The notes under the pieces: model-generated
Database searches by the model: none
Seen by the model: only the letters and a program-made list of their open reading frames with translations
What the model was told of the DNA's origin: nothing
Made by a program: the position numbers and the translations under genes
Shown here: piece by piece, positions 11,425-23,077 of the stretch
How the letters are laid out: each line of letters opens with the position of its first letter
Position numbering within the stretch: the first letter of the stretch is position 1
NCBI RefSeq assembly: GCF_963678635.1
Contig: NC_087063.1
Coordinates: 78,513,617-78,577,616 of the forward strand
Direction: 5' to 3'
Source: Symsagittifera roscoffensis
Lineage: Eukaryota > Xenacoelomorpha > Acoela > Convolutidae
DNA length: 64,000 nucleotides

Positions 11425-12111
11425 TGTAACAGTCGCCTACTTAAGTCACATATGAGATTAAAGAAAATTAGGCCCTATAACCATTGGCTCATCCTGGACG
11501 GCCGGACTCTGCCCCGGTGGGTAGTCATCTAAAGGATTGCGGGGCAGACAAGGTTGCAGTTGAGGCAAGAATTTTAGACAGATGCTTGGACACGAATAAA
11601 CTTTTGACCTTAGAAGCGCTTTATATTTCGAGGAGAAGACCTGCCCTCAACACGCGCGAGGAATACCGGCAGCGGTACCTCACAGTCAAGTTGTGAGGTT
11701 TTTTAAGTCCGTTTGTTTTAGTCACATGACTAACTCGGGTCTTAACTGATGCTACTTTTATATTCTTTTTAATGTTAGTTTTTATATATTCTTTGTAATT
11801 TCTACACATCCATTTCCATTCCTGTTTCACAGGTGCTTTGTTTTTTAGATTGGCTGATGATGACTTTTATGTCGAAAACGTTTCTGGAATTTATTTTACA
11901 TTGCTCTGCCGTTTTACCACTATCTCTTGTGTTTTTCTACCTCTAACGGTCGGAGCCAATTCGGTTCACTTGCGACATGAGACTAAAAACCCGTTACAGC
12001 CTAAAGGCCACTACCAAAATATCCCCCCACTCTAGAAAATAAGAACGTCCCCATACTTAGGTCTCAAAATACCCAAAATACGCGAACGCCGTAAAAAACA
12101 GGGTCGGAACA
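11425..12111 (-). repeat. Short LTR (family S), copy c, interrupted by an insertion
   Basis: On the minus strand it starts TGTTCCGACCCTG (at 12111) and ends CGACTGTTACA (at 11425). It matches copies at 35420-35689 and 36331-36603 almost base for base. The match stops at 11491 and resumes at about 11918; the roughly 425 bp between is a Penelope-like fragment. The LTR abuts element B's LTR with a single base between. Confidence 0.8.
11492..11917 (+). mobile_element. Penelope-like element 3' tail inserted in a short LTR
   Basis: The frame from about 11490 to 11696 encodes LLTLEALYISRRRPALN followed by TREEYRQRYLTVKL. This is the ending I know from GIY-YIG endonuclease domains of Penelope-like retroelements (EAlyI...P.LNtr pattern). 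The next 220 bp are non-coding and include CTGATGATGACTTTTATGTC followed by GAAAA (11854-11878), which resembles the 3' ends of such elements. Only the C-terminal 65 or so codons are present, as expected for a 5'-truncated insertion. Confidence 0.65.
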
Positions 12112-12112
12112 G

Positions 12113-13031
12113 TGTAACATTCGCCCGGAAGATACATATCGACGGAAAATAAAACTAAGTCCTAAGACGACTGGCTAACGTCTAAACAGAGCTTTATATG
12201 CTTTTCACCGTCTCTACCAAGCCAGTACTTTCGGTGGTCTTTTCTAACATCGGGTCGACAAAAACGTTACTGCTTTCGGCTTCGGTCAAAACACTCAAAT
12301 TAACTTAATTACATGCAGAAATAGTGAGCTCATGGCTGGGTCTCAGTATCCCCAGACCACGAGGTCACTCCTAAAAACAGGGTTACTACTATTTACTATA
12401 TTACTATTGTTTTTGTTCAGTAGATAAAAATCATCATCTTCATCGAAGATGGATCATCCCTTTCCCCCAACTCCTAGCTTCTCATCCTTATCAAAATGAA
12501 TCCAGTTGTTAATTAAATTCAATTCAGGACATGACAAGAAGCTAAAAGTCTATATAAAAGGATAAAAGTCTCAGTTCCAAAACCCTTCCGGATTCTTGAA
12601 TCCACTGAATCAAGCTCGTTAATCTTGATTTCTTCTTAATCCGGAAGGCTATCTTCCACCCTTCACAGTTGTCTGCAACGGCCTTGCAACTATTGTAGCG
12701 ACACAATAGTTGCAATTCGGAACGTTCCTCTGTTTCTCTCTATTGTTTTTCTCTCACAATCTTAGTTGTTTTCGTCAGTGCGACTATCGTTCTTTTGTCG
12801 CTTTTCAGCTTTTTTGCCAAAATGGCCGTTTCTGACGTTTCTCAGAAATGTTAAGTAATCACTTCGAAAATTTAAAATTTAGGAATTTCCGAATCCTTCA
12901 ACCTTCACGTTTTGTTCAATCGTTCAAATAACGTTCTTAATCCTCCAAAATCACTAACTCGGAAGGCTCGCTGCTAAAAATTCGAAATATGCAGAGATTG
13001 TATTTTGTCCATTCTGGTCGAATGTCACACA
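12113..13031 (-). repeat. 3' LTR of element B
   Basis: On the minus strand it starts near TGTGTGACATTCGACC (13031) and ends GGGCGAATGTTACA (12113). The end motif is shared with the LTR of element A, and diverged similarity extends through the body. An alternative start at 13040 (TGTACGGAC) is possible. The AAAAAAAAG run at about 13046-13055, read on the minus strand, may be part of the polypurine tract. Confidence 0.6.
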
Positions 13032-13696
13032 GTCCGTACAGTTACTTTTTTTTAGACAGTGGAAATTTGATCCATTTCAGATAGATCAACCTAAAACTCT
13101 CCTTACCTCAACATAGCAATCATAAAACACACTCATGAAAACTAAAATGAGTACTCACATATCGGCGCACTCGAGAATTGAGGTAACTAAATTAGTCAGT
13201 AACTCTAGTATGAATATAATTGAATATAACTTGAGAAGTTTGCTGTTAATGAATTCCAATCCAAGTAAATGAGTTTTCACTTGAGAATATAGTTTTTGAT
13301 CTGAACCATTGGAAGACTTCGGCTGTCTACCTTTCCACCGAAGGTTCACTCTGGTCCAACTGAATTTCGATGTTCTTTTACTTTCGATTATTTTCTGTCT
13401 CCTGTCACGAATAAGACAGCTCTACTCTCGTTCGATTAAGTGTCGGAAATTGCGAACAGCAATTTCTCGCTGCTAAATTTGACCATTTTCCCGCGTTTTT
13501 TATTTGGTCGTTCTGCTCTTGTGTTTCTGAGATTTTCAGTTTTTGCGAGAAAGTTGAGCATGACAGGCTCAATTTGAATTTTTGAAAAATTAAATTTCAC
13601 ACCAAAACTACGTTGTCCGTATTCCTCAAGATCAAACTTCCAAATATGACCGACTGGCACATACTCACCGGACTCAAATTTTATGTCCTCATCGCG
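13032..13696 (-). CDS. Small conserved ORF and 3' UTR next to the LTR of element B
   Basis: The minus-strand frame from about 13696 down to 13436 encodes about 87 residues, including SGEYVPVGHIWKFDLEEYG and later LNFLAKTENLRNTRAERP. No ATG is seen at its 5' end, so the start is unclear and it may be the end of a longer or spliced product. The rest, 13032-13435, is non-coding. The whole segment recurs at 35690-36320 with about 90% or better similarity by eye. A remnant also lies in element A near 10035. No domain recognised. Confidence 0.5.
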
Positions 13697-14129
13697 TGCT
13701 AACGTTTCTCAGTGAGTCCCCAGAATTCATTCACAGAAGTTTGCAGCAGATTTTAACTTTATCTAACACCCCAAAATTCACAATCATATAAAATTGTCAC
13801 ACTATCGCTGAACAGCAATCGAAAATTTCATACATCTGCACCTTAAATCTCCGCTTTTGAAGCCAATGATTAAAGTTTCTTTTGTCCTATCCAATCGCAA
13901 AATTGTCATGCAGCAGTTTTTGATTTATATAATAATTATAGCATATTAATAACAATACTTTGTTTCGTTAAAATTTCTTTTTCGTGAACTCAGATTTCAT
14001 CCGAGTTCACACTCGAGTCCCCTTCCTTCCCTCTCAAGACTCAAGAAACCCACATTGAGCTCCCTGCTCATTTCGTACTCCTAGCCTTCTAGGTGCTAGG
14101 CCTTGATGAGTTTGACACCATGATCTACC
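13697..14129. other. Non-coding part of the element B 3' region
   Basis: AT-rich to about 13990, then the 3' flank of ORF3. No ORF or repeat seen apart from the tail of ORF3. Confidence 0.5.
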
Positions 14130-17100
14130 TTAGCAGCGCCTCCTCATCATCGGAGCTATTACGATCTCTTCTCGAACCTTCAGTTGTTCATAAGACCGCA
14201 TCCATTCCCTCTGTTCTTGCAGCCTCTTTGCTTGGTTGGGCAAACCCTTCACCTTCGACTCCCTATTCAAGCAAAAGGAGTTGTGCAGACTCAGACTCAC
14301 GTTCTCCGCCAATTCCTCTTCCAGTATTGATTCTGTCGCCTTAGTGTTATCTCTAGACACCCTACCAACTCTTTCCCACCCCGTCGTGATCGCATTTCGA
14401 TGGGTCAGCAGGGGTATTTTGAAGGCTTCCGGTCCTATCTCTGCCAGGAACTTTCGACATTCCTTTTGATATTTCTTCATGTGATCTTTCGTCACCATGT
14501 ACAGCCAAGACGTCAAAGTCGCTCGAAACCACAGAAAGAACCTTATGCGGCTCCATACGTGCCTGAATTCCATCGGTATGGCGCATACCTTGCATGCAGT
14601 CTCAAACAACTCAAGTCTCCTGCGTAATCTGTAGCCTATATTGATTCTGCCGTTGGTGTCTTCGACTCCCGATATTTCGTCACATTTTCTTCGATCCATC
14701 GCAAAGCCAGCATCGTGCTTATCACCAAGAGTGTCACCTTTTGCTTAGGATCTAGTAATCCGATCGACCGAATTTCTTCCTTATCCCATATTAGGCAGAG
14801 GTTTGCGTGATCCGTGTACCACACCGTTTGTGCCAGACAATGGCACGGGCATTCCCCATGTGTGATATCGATGCTCCGAAGGTTGCGTTCTCCCGGAGCT
14901 TCTAAGAGAGGTTCCAGTTCTATCATCTTCTCATGCATCGCATCATTCTCCTCCAGGTTTGGAGCACTATTCATCGGTTTTCCGGTCATATTTTGTCTCT
15001 CGGGGTCACTCATGTTCTCACCTTCCAAACCCAGAAGTTCTTCCCCCCAGATTTCACTCAAGTCGTCTCTCTGTTCCCTCGGCGCCGTTTCCCGGATCTT
15101 TCTCAATAGTCTGTGTGAGTGATGCGACATTCTAGCCAATCTTACGCACTTGGGCACCGAGAAGGCTTTGTCTATTAACACCCTCTGGCTGGATACCTCC
15201 ACCATCGCCATGTGCAGTGGGTAGTGGCTACCACATAGGTTGGCCACCACTGATCCCACTAGGGACTTTGCATTGAATGGCAGACCAAAGGCTTCACTTA
15301 TGGGAAACCCCATCTCCGCCTCAAAACCAATTTTCCAAACTCTGATGTATTTCTGGGTTACTTGCAATACCCCAGGCCATGACTCCACGCTTAATGCGGT
15401 CACCAAATGGTGTTCAGACTCTAGCATCTCCAATGACTGTGTACTGCACATCCTCGAGAAGAATCCCAAAGCTGTTCCTATGTTCACGGTGGTATTCGCG
15501 TAACACTCAGCCACTATCTGTACTTCACTCTTCTCCCTTTCTGTGATATCTCCAAACCAAGTGATTAGGTCCTCTTTTTTAAAGGACTGTATCCTGACAC
15601 ATGATCGTCCATCACAAGTGTGTTCTCCGCTTCCACACGTCAGATCAAGACAACTACCAGGCTCCATCTTTTTCACCGATCCTAGCTTGCTCGTTGCTTC
15701 GCCTGACTCCTTCATCTGAGGCAAGATCAGCTTGTGTACTATACTCAGTGTTGCTAGGTCTTCGTCTTTTGTCGGTGCAAGCCTCACCCGCTCCGTGACC
15801 TCCTGGATCAGGCTTGCGTGGGGATGTGGGCACCAGGAGGGTCTCAGCAACTTCCAAACCACTCCTAAGTTCGTAACCAGCATGCCGTTTCCATTACCCA
15901 TTTTCAATTCGACTCTTTTGTTTGAGCGCGGCACACTCCTCTCTTCTGGCATCTTCTCAAGAATCAAGCCCAAGCTCGGTTTCTCTCTCTCTGCTGGGTC
16001 TATCTCGATTATATTTTCCGTCCAAAACTTTAATAGCTATTTCACTTCATGATTACTGTGAGCGCTCTCGGCCTCTGAATCCAAGAAGGGGTTGTATGCT
16101 ATTCCCATCACTCCAGACACGTATTGATATTCTCCCTTTTTATTGGGTCTCGAGTACTCTCCAGCCGAGGTTAAGTTACGTTGCACTTCATGTCCCTCTT
16201 CATTTCTTGTTATAGAACTTCCGTATTTCATCTAGCTTTCTATGATTCTCTAGAGACTGCCTGGAGCCATCCTCCTTTTCTAATCCAGTACTCTGGTATA
16301 CATTCAGGATGACCGCTGAGATTCTCTTTTCCATTGTCTTGCATCCGATTGCTCTCTGCTGACACGCTTGGATGGTACTGTCGGTCATCACGGACATTAT
16401 CCACCCCAAGAAACAAGTAGCATCTTTTCTGCTTGCCAGACTCAACCCTGAATTATCCCTGACGACGTGCTGCATCAGCATCTGATAAATCTCCAGATTT
16501 TTGCCGCCCAGCCTCAACTTGTCATGTGAGGTCAACGTCTCTAGCTCTATTCCCACCAGGTTCCACGCAAACATCAGCTGTCCCGCTGTCCTAACGAAGG
16601 GATTTGCTATCAACGGCAACGCAGATGAGGTTGTCCTCATCGCTTCTTCAAAAAAATCCCATAGTTAGTTCTGCCAAATTCGTTTCAGTTGGCTCCCCAG
16701 TTCTAACTTGTTGATCCCGGCCTTTTGCTGGGTAGCCCAATTGCGTCGCTTGCGATACACTTCATGATCGAGTTTCTTTAGGCAGTCTTCCAGTTCCTTC
16801 ATTGTCTCCAGAGCCACCCACCACGGCCGAGCGGTGTTCCTCGTTTTACTCTTCTCAAGAGGGTCACTGGTCACCTGTTTCCCGGTAGCCTGATGCTCTC
16901 TTAATATCCATTCCTTGCCGACGTCCAACTCCCACATCTGCCCACTAGTCAAACCCCTCTTCGTGTTCGTCTTCTGGGGTCTGAAGTCTTCTTCCGTTGC
17001 CAAACTTGTGGAAACCTCCATCTCTTTTTCTACCTCGGCCAACTTCCTTGGTTCAGAGCTACCCTTGTAGGCTGCTGTCTTCCACCGCGCTAGGACCATG

Positions 17101-17527
17101 GGAGCAGTCTCCTTCAGATTTTTCTCAGAGACTGCGTCTATCGAAGGACTACTCAACCCCTCTCTCTTCCTCATCCGAGACTTCACACCTCTACTTGGGG
17201 GCGTCGCCGCCATCATCACTGATTCGACCTCTTTATCTCGGTCCGACCCTTCCAACTCTTGCCTCCCCCTGCTCGAGCCTTAAGGATATTAGTACTTTTA
17301 ATCCCCCTTACACCTTCAATCATTTTATCATCAGTTTTTTGTTTATCACTTTATCATCTCTGGTCTTTTGTCGCGTCTCCCTCAACTTGACCATCTTGCT
17401 CAGTAACTCTTTTCTTGTTTTTTCATCCAGCCCGGTGCCCATCAACACCGGTTACCCGAACTTGACCACCGTGTTCCACAGTTCTTCCTTCAAGTTATCT
17501 AGTGTGGTCTCACTCTTCGTCTCTTGA
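14130..17527 (-). pseudogene. ORF3 of element B, frameshifted
   Basis: The pieces at 17255-16665, 16640-16200, 15973-14636 and 14699-14130 are collinear with ORF3 of element A. Shared motifs are PSWCPHP, GSCL...HTC...SCV (the Cys/His cluster), VPKCVRLARMS, CHCLAQTVWY and LHNSFCLNRE. The N-terminal GLDEKTRKELLSKM at about 17430 matches GLNQPIRREVLEKI of element A, so the gene extends beyond 17255. At least four frame changes or stops break it (near 17455, 16650, 16215 and 14690). Similarity to element A is moderate, so A and B are different lineages, yet the protein's layout is preserved. Function unknown. Confidence 0.75.
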
Positions 17528-17610
17528 TTAAATTCACTCAAGAATTCCCGCCAAGCCTTCTCATCCAGAGTCTCTAGAAACATGCTTTTTTTCCCCTCAA
17601 ACGTGTTCTT

Positions 17611-19650
17611 CTAGCTCTCTTCTGTACTCAAGAGTATCATCACCATGTTGGAAGTTTCGCTTGTCAATGGTAATTCCAGGCCTTTCCGAAGGGATGAGGT
17701 CAGAGGTGGCGTGGCCGTGACCACCAATTCATCTCCGCTCAGGTCCTGCAGCAGTTCCTGAGCGGTGAAATCCTCCTCGGCTGGTTTCGGCTCAGGCGTA
17801 TTCGCCACTTGCATTTCCTCTCCTGTTTCACTGAGAGTTTCATCCATGCTTTCCGCTTCTGACTCGGCTCGCCTTCTCTCAAGTATCTCTCTAAATCGGT
17901 TTTCTACGAGGCCGCTTCTCTTGTCCCCAGGGTCGCCTACTGATAGGGGTGAGGGTGTCGCTGGGTCTTGCTTCTTGTATTCTGTCAGGGCCACATATAA
18001 CAAGCCTGCCGCATCCAGCTCTTTCTCTTCTTGTTTCATTTCCACTTGCTCTAATCCGTAAGGCGCCCAGTACTTTCTTGTGGCAAACTTCATCTCGTCT
18101 TTCAGTGCGATGTGCCCTTCTTCTACGATCATCCTGCCATCATCCCATACCGGCAACATGCTCTCCAAATTCGCTTGATCGAGCGTTCTCAAGATGTCCC
18201 GAACCTCGAATTTTGGAGGCATTGAGCCTCTCATTGTTTTCGATTGAGTCTTCCACGAGTTTATCTTGATATCACAAGTGTGGAATTAGACCGCTGCTGT
18301 ATATCCAATGAACAAGGGGTCCCAGCCATCGGTGAACTCCCTTTGCTGCTTTTCTACCGTGTATTTTGCGAACAGGGATGGGACCACCATGGGGCTAGTC
18401 ATCCCCAGGGTCATTCTCCTGACTGTCAGGAACGGTGGCGGGACGGATTTCCTTCTCTAGTGTCGCCTCTAGCTCCCTATTCACCAACTCGAAGCTCTTT
18501 TTCCACCTGGGGATTCTCAGGATTTCTTGTCCGTCCGCCGTTAGGGGATTCAGATTCCAGAACTTGGTATAAGTCTCAATGGGTCTTTCACGCTTTCCCC
18601 CCATCCTACATTGCAGTTGCCCCAGGAAGTTGAACACCACCAACTCGGGATCTTTCACATTCCCAAAGAGCACTGTATTACTCATTCGTGCCCTCAGCAC
18701 CTCTTGTCGACACCAGTTCAACGCCGTCCCATCCAACACGCTTATTAGGCTCACGTGTACCACTGAATTGCGGTATGCCGCCACTAGAGGATCGGGAAAG
18801 GCGTACGTAACCGCTGGTCCGTAAATACAAGTCACGACCTCCTCGAGTCCCCTGATCACTCCCAATGGGTCAGATCTCATTGCCAGACATAGATCAGTCA
18901 GCAGAGGGATACCACCATTCGCCTACCTCCATTCATCTCTCGTCTTAGGATTCTTCTCCTCGCCGGTCATGTGTCGGTTTTGCATCAGAAGATACTCCAC
19001 TAGCAACGTCTTCAGTCCGGCAGCGCACTTGTTCGAGTAGCTGTCTATGTTTGAGTGGGTATTTCCCAATGACAAGGACTCCCCATATTTCATTAACCGA
19101 TGAAACGCCACCAGTTCGCCATGAGTCAGGAGCACCAGTGTCAGAGACCCGTCAATTCGAAGTATCTCTACTCCCCTGCTGAACATGTACGCTGGACCCA
19201 TGTTAAACAGGTACCTTGGGTAAACCTAGTATAGGGCCAGCAAAAGGTTTATGGCATACTCAACAGCTCTTTCTCAAAGGCACAAAAATGGTCTCTTTCG
19301 CATAAAATAAGGACCAAGTATAAGGCCAGCAAGAGGTTTATGGGCATACACAACAGCTCTTTCTCAAAGGCCCCAAAAATGGTCTCTTTCGCATAAAATT
19401 CTTTTCCCCACAAGAATTTCAGGATCTCGTGATCTTTCCTCGTCCTCAACTCATCTTTTGCATGCTCCCTCCAGAATCCTCCAATGGTGACCTCGTTGGC
19501 TGCCGTGACGAATCTCCCCACCGTCACCTCCCTACTCTCGGCTATCTCCAACTGTCCCTCAAGAAATTCCCAGATCTGCTTCACGAGAGGTGGGGCACTC
19601 TCCCTCGTCTTATCCGTAGCATTCTCTAGCCTTGGGGTTAGAAACGGCCA
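17611..19650 (-). pseudogene. Unrecognised coding segments of the accessory region
   Basis: Minus-strand frames at 19650-19249, 19201-18923, 18880-18395 and 18234-17611 follow one another with only short gaps and shifts. They look like one decayed continuation of the SGNH-2 protein. I recognise no domain. The 18234-17611 piece is acidic and rich in Glu and Pro, with a TLSETGEEM-type stretch. Two imperfect 80-bp copies in tandem (19228-19308 and 19317-19399) add length within the first segment. Whether this is one protein or several cannot be settled here. Confidence 0.45.
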
Positions 19651-19667
19651 CCTGTCTCTCTCTTGTG

Positions 19668-20795
19668 TCAGTCGACTTCCAGTTGTTTTTCGGCGGCAGC
19701 CACATTCTTTTTTTCGTTACTTGGTCCCCTCGATTTGCTGGTGGAGCTCGTGATGGTCAAGTCCATACCTCGGAACCATAGGCTGGCTGTCAGGTGATCT
19801 ATTATTGGGTGGTCATCCCCTATTACCGGACTGAACTTCAGTTGCCGAGCGAGATCAGAGATCTCAAGTAAGAGGACCTCATCCAAAAAAATGAAAATAT
19901 CTGCCAATTCATAGAATCCCCTTAATGCGTGGGACACGTCCGCCCATGCCGCTGCCAGTTCCGACTTCCGAAGTCTCAAGTTCGTGGGTTCCAGCTCCCG
20001 ATTGGGAGCTGCCATCAGAATCCGCCATGCGTTCCCTTCTGCTATTAGGACCAAAATGGCATACACAAACTGCAGAGCAGGAGGCATGCTCGCGTACCCA
20101 GGGGACGTCGCTAATACCACTTTCGTTTTAGGTCCAAATCGAGAATTGACATTTTCCTGCACCTCGTTCATCGCGGCATACAACGTCTGGATGGCCTCCC
20201 AGATTTTCTTCGGCATAGGCGCATCGCCTTTCAACTGCTCTAGAAGTCCAGCCGCATGCAGGTGATCGTTCATTCCTGCGAATAGCAGTAGCACCGGCTC
20301 ACAAGGCATCTCTGACTTCATCGCTACCACCAGAGTCAACATCTGGTTCAATTCCGCACCTGGCAGCGAGTATACCAGAGTTTCCGGCCAGAACAACTTG
20401 GGAGACGTTCCCTCGAAATCCGAGCCCGCCACGATGATCACCCTTCCGCTCTACCGTACACTGCCAGTGTCTTGGCCAACTGGGCGCTCCCGCAGGGCTT
20501 TCCATATCTTGGGTCGTCCGCTAATTTTGAACCCTCGTAGGCGGTGTCTGGTAGTTCCATCTCTTTCGGTTCCAGTAGCTTATCTACTACCCTCATCTGC
20601 ACAGAACCAATCTGATTCTCGCAATACTTGTTCGGTGCTTGGGGTCTCCACTAGCAACTTGAGTGGCCTGTAAATGATCGGTCCCATGATTGATTTCACG
20701 GGGATCCCAGTCAGATCAGCCGTCTCCATTATTCTTGCTCTTGAGAAATGCGTTTCGTGGGCCTTTAACCAATCCACGCAATGGTGTCGGCTCAA
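19668..20795 (-). pseudogene. SGNH-hydrolase-like domain 2
   Basis: The main frame, 20441-19668, opens with IIVAGSDFEG (block I-like, with the putative nucleophile Ser), continues with LLLFAGMNDHLHAAG (block III-like, 'G-x-N-D') and ends with an IIDHLT segment that may stand for the Asp/His block V. The spacing fits an SGNH/GDSL fold. A one-base shift near 20442 joins it to an upstream frame reaching about 20630, and 20795-20580 gives another upstream piece. Activity cannot be inferred because block V is uncertain. It lies directly after SGNH-like domain 1 and before unrecognised sequence. Confidence 0.5.
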
Positions 20796-21182
20796 GTCCT
20801 CGTGTCACACGTGCTTGAGCCCCAGGGCCTCCGCCAACTCCTGTCTACACTCCAGATCCTCCAGCTCCAACTCCTTTATCTTTTCCAGGTATCGTGATCG
20901 GCTTGTATCCGCTGGTCTCTCCACTCTCTTGCTATCTACCACCACCACTGAGGATACCACTGAACTTTGGGGCGTCGATGACTCTGCTTCCTCGGCTTCC
21001 ATCAGCGTGGAACCCGGTAATCTGGTCCGGCTGCTCCTCGAGCTGTCTCTTGAGTCGACTCTCGCTCCCAGGCGACTGGACAGGGGTCTTGTGGCAAAGA
21101 AAAGGGGTGTTGGGGTGGACTGAATGTGAATTGGACCGTTTCAAGCAGATCTGCGCGCTTATGTGCCTCTGGAAAACATCGT

Positions 21183-21767
21183 TCAACCACTCCACACCCC
21201 TAGGTCTGTCAAATGGATTCCATCTGATGACGCATCCTCCGGGAAGAATCGCTTCATCAGGTCTGCTACGTCCAACAATCTGACGGTAAGGACACTCCTC
21301 TGATGTATCTGCCTGACTATTTCGTTCAGGTTCCGCACATTCTCGTTCATTTCTATCGCATGTTGGTCGGCCTTCATGTTATAAGGGATGGTGCAAATTG
21401 TGAGTATGGCGGGATCCATCTGAATCAGCAACTCCTCCAGAATGCAGCTCATTTTATCTTGTAGCCTCATCACTTTCCTTGACTCACCTCTGGACAAGTC
21501 ATTGGTCCCCATCATTAGAGTCACTGTATACATTCTTGCCATCCCCAGCATCTCGAGTGATGCAAACATCTGCGGTGTTGCGGCTCCAGAGAAACTCAAG
21601 ATTCCAGTCTGCCAGTGCGACTGGATCCGGGTCAGCACCCGTATCAGGCTGTCCCCTACAATCAGGCGAACTGCACGCTCCGGTATTCGTGGCTGTGTAT
21701 AGTATTCAGCCAAAGCCGCGTCAAGGAAACAATCCCTTCTCGCCCGTTGCGCCGCGTTCCAATCCAA
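21183..21767 (-). pseudogene. SGNH/GDSL-hydrolase-like domain 1
   Basis: The frame has the SGNH blocks in order: VGDSLIRVL (block I, nucleophile Ser), SGAATPQMF (block II-like Gly), LMMGTNDLSRG (block III, Gly and Asn) and DGIHLTDLG (block V, Asp and His). All catalytic-type residues are therefore visible within about 195 residues, the usual size of the fold. Known members are esterases, lipases and acetyl-hydrolases; the substrate here is unknown. Esterase domains of this fold are known in ORF1 of CR1-type LINEs, but I do not know of them as a standard part of Ty3/Gypsy elements. A Ser/Gln-rich stretch at 21002-20805 links it to domain 2. Confidence 0.7.
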
Positions 21768-21893
21768 GCGGTTGTGCCTGTGATATCAGCCATCCGTATT
21801 CTTCTTATAGCTTGCGATCACCACATTCCTGACCGGCTGCTCCCTCCAAATCGGGGGTCGCTCCAATCTAGTTGGATTTTCACGGTTTCTCAG

Positions 21894-23077
21894 CTACAGC
21901 CTCTCGTTTAGTTCCTTGAGACGCGACGAGCTCCCGCTCATCTGACTGCTGCCCGGGGTTGAGCTCGGGGTATATCCCGGCAGTGCCACTTCCATTAGTG
22001 GGCGCATCGGTTGCGCCTCCAAACCACGCACGGAGGACACTGACTCGGTTGGTATCCACACTTCCAGTCCCTCGTTTATGTGCATTTGAGCCGCGCGGTC
22101 TAAGTTGAATTTTCCCTTTGACCTAAGAGCCTCATCCACCTCCATGCGTGACTCCGGCCTTGAGCCTGCAGCTGCTCGTTCCGTAGACTTGATCCCCTTT
22201 TCCTTCTGCCTGTCGAATTCTCGTTGTCGCCGCTGGATCTTTTCGAGTTCTGACTTCAACTTCTCGCAGTTCGCCTCGTTCTCTCGTACCCTTTGCTCTT
22301 GCTGGTACTCTGCCTTTAACATGTCAAGGTCACGCCGCGCCTGATCCCTCTCGAGGATCGCTTGATCTCTTTCCAGATTTGCTTGATCCCTCTCGAATTT
22401 CGCGCTATCCCGGTCAAGATTCGCTTTATTCCTCTCCCTCTGCACCCTCTCTAGTTCCCTTTTCAGGTTACTGAGGTCAGCGTATGTCGCCTTCGTCTGC
22501 TGTGATCGTATCAGGGAGGGTGGTTTATTCGTGGACTGGCCCGCGGATCTTGCTGGTGGTCTGGTCAGTAATGGGAACTCTCCCGCGCCGTACTCAGTGT
22601 TATTGTGTTATTGTTCAAGCCAGGATTTCTCGCCAAGTCGAATTCTCTCTCACCCCCATCCACATTCCAGGACAACCATCTGGTCTGTTCTTGATTGGAT
22701 ATCCTATCTGTTTTGTAACCAACCATCAAGACAGCTTCTGTCGCGGACTCCCTGCATTCACCTTGCGCCTCCAACTGCAGAATGGCGTTTAACATCACTG
22801 CCATCCTCTCATCCACTCGGGTGCAGTCCAGATCCCTCAAGCGTCTGTAAAGTTCATCAAGCGTAGGTCTCTTGAGTGCAGCAGGCATGGATTTCCAAAA
22901 GCGATCTGCCATTTTCAAGATTTCTAGATGATCTTGCGTACCAACCAACTTGAGTATTACTGTACCAACCAACTTAAGTATTACCTTACCAACCAACTTG
23001 AGTATTACCTTACCAACCAATTTGAGAACTCGAGAAATATCTCCTTTTGAATGTTGCTGATCGTGAACCTTGTTCAA
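21894..23077 (-). pseudogene. Coiled-coil protein of the accessory region
   Basis: Two minus-strand frames (23077-22565 and 22445-21894) join through an open stretch with one shift near 22560. The second has near-perfect seven-residue repeats, RDQANLE/RDQAILE, and then a long Glu/Arg/Gln-rich helix: a parallel coiled coil typical of self-assembling proteins. The first begins with LKLVG-(K/T)-VI repeats produced by a 24-bp minisatellite, followed by a mixed helical segment. By position it could be a second structural protein or the N-terminal part of the SGNH protein. Confidence 0.55.
22939..23027 (-). repeat. 24-bp minisatellite, about 4 units
   Basis: The forward unit is ACCAACTTGAGTATTACCTT plus ACCA, in about 3.7 copies with few changes. 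It stays in frame, giving an eight-residue repeat. Confidence 0.85.

Noticed and set aside
10645-12385. Large foldback transposon
   Set aside because: The inverted similarity is explained by the 3' LTRs of elements A and B facing each other.
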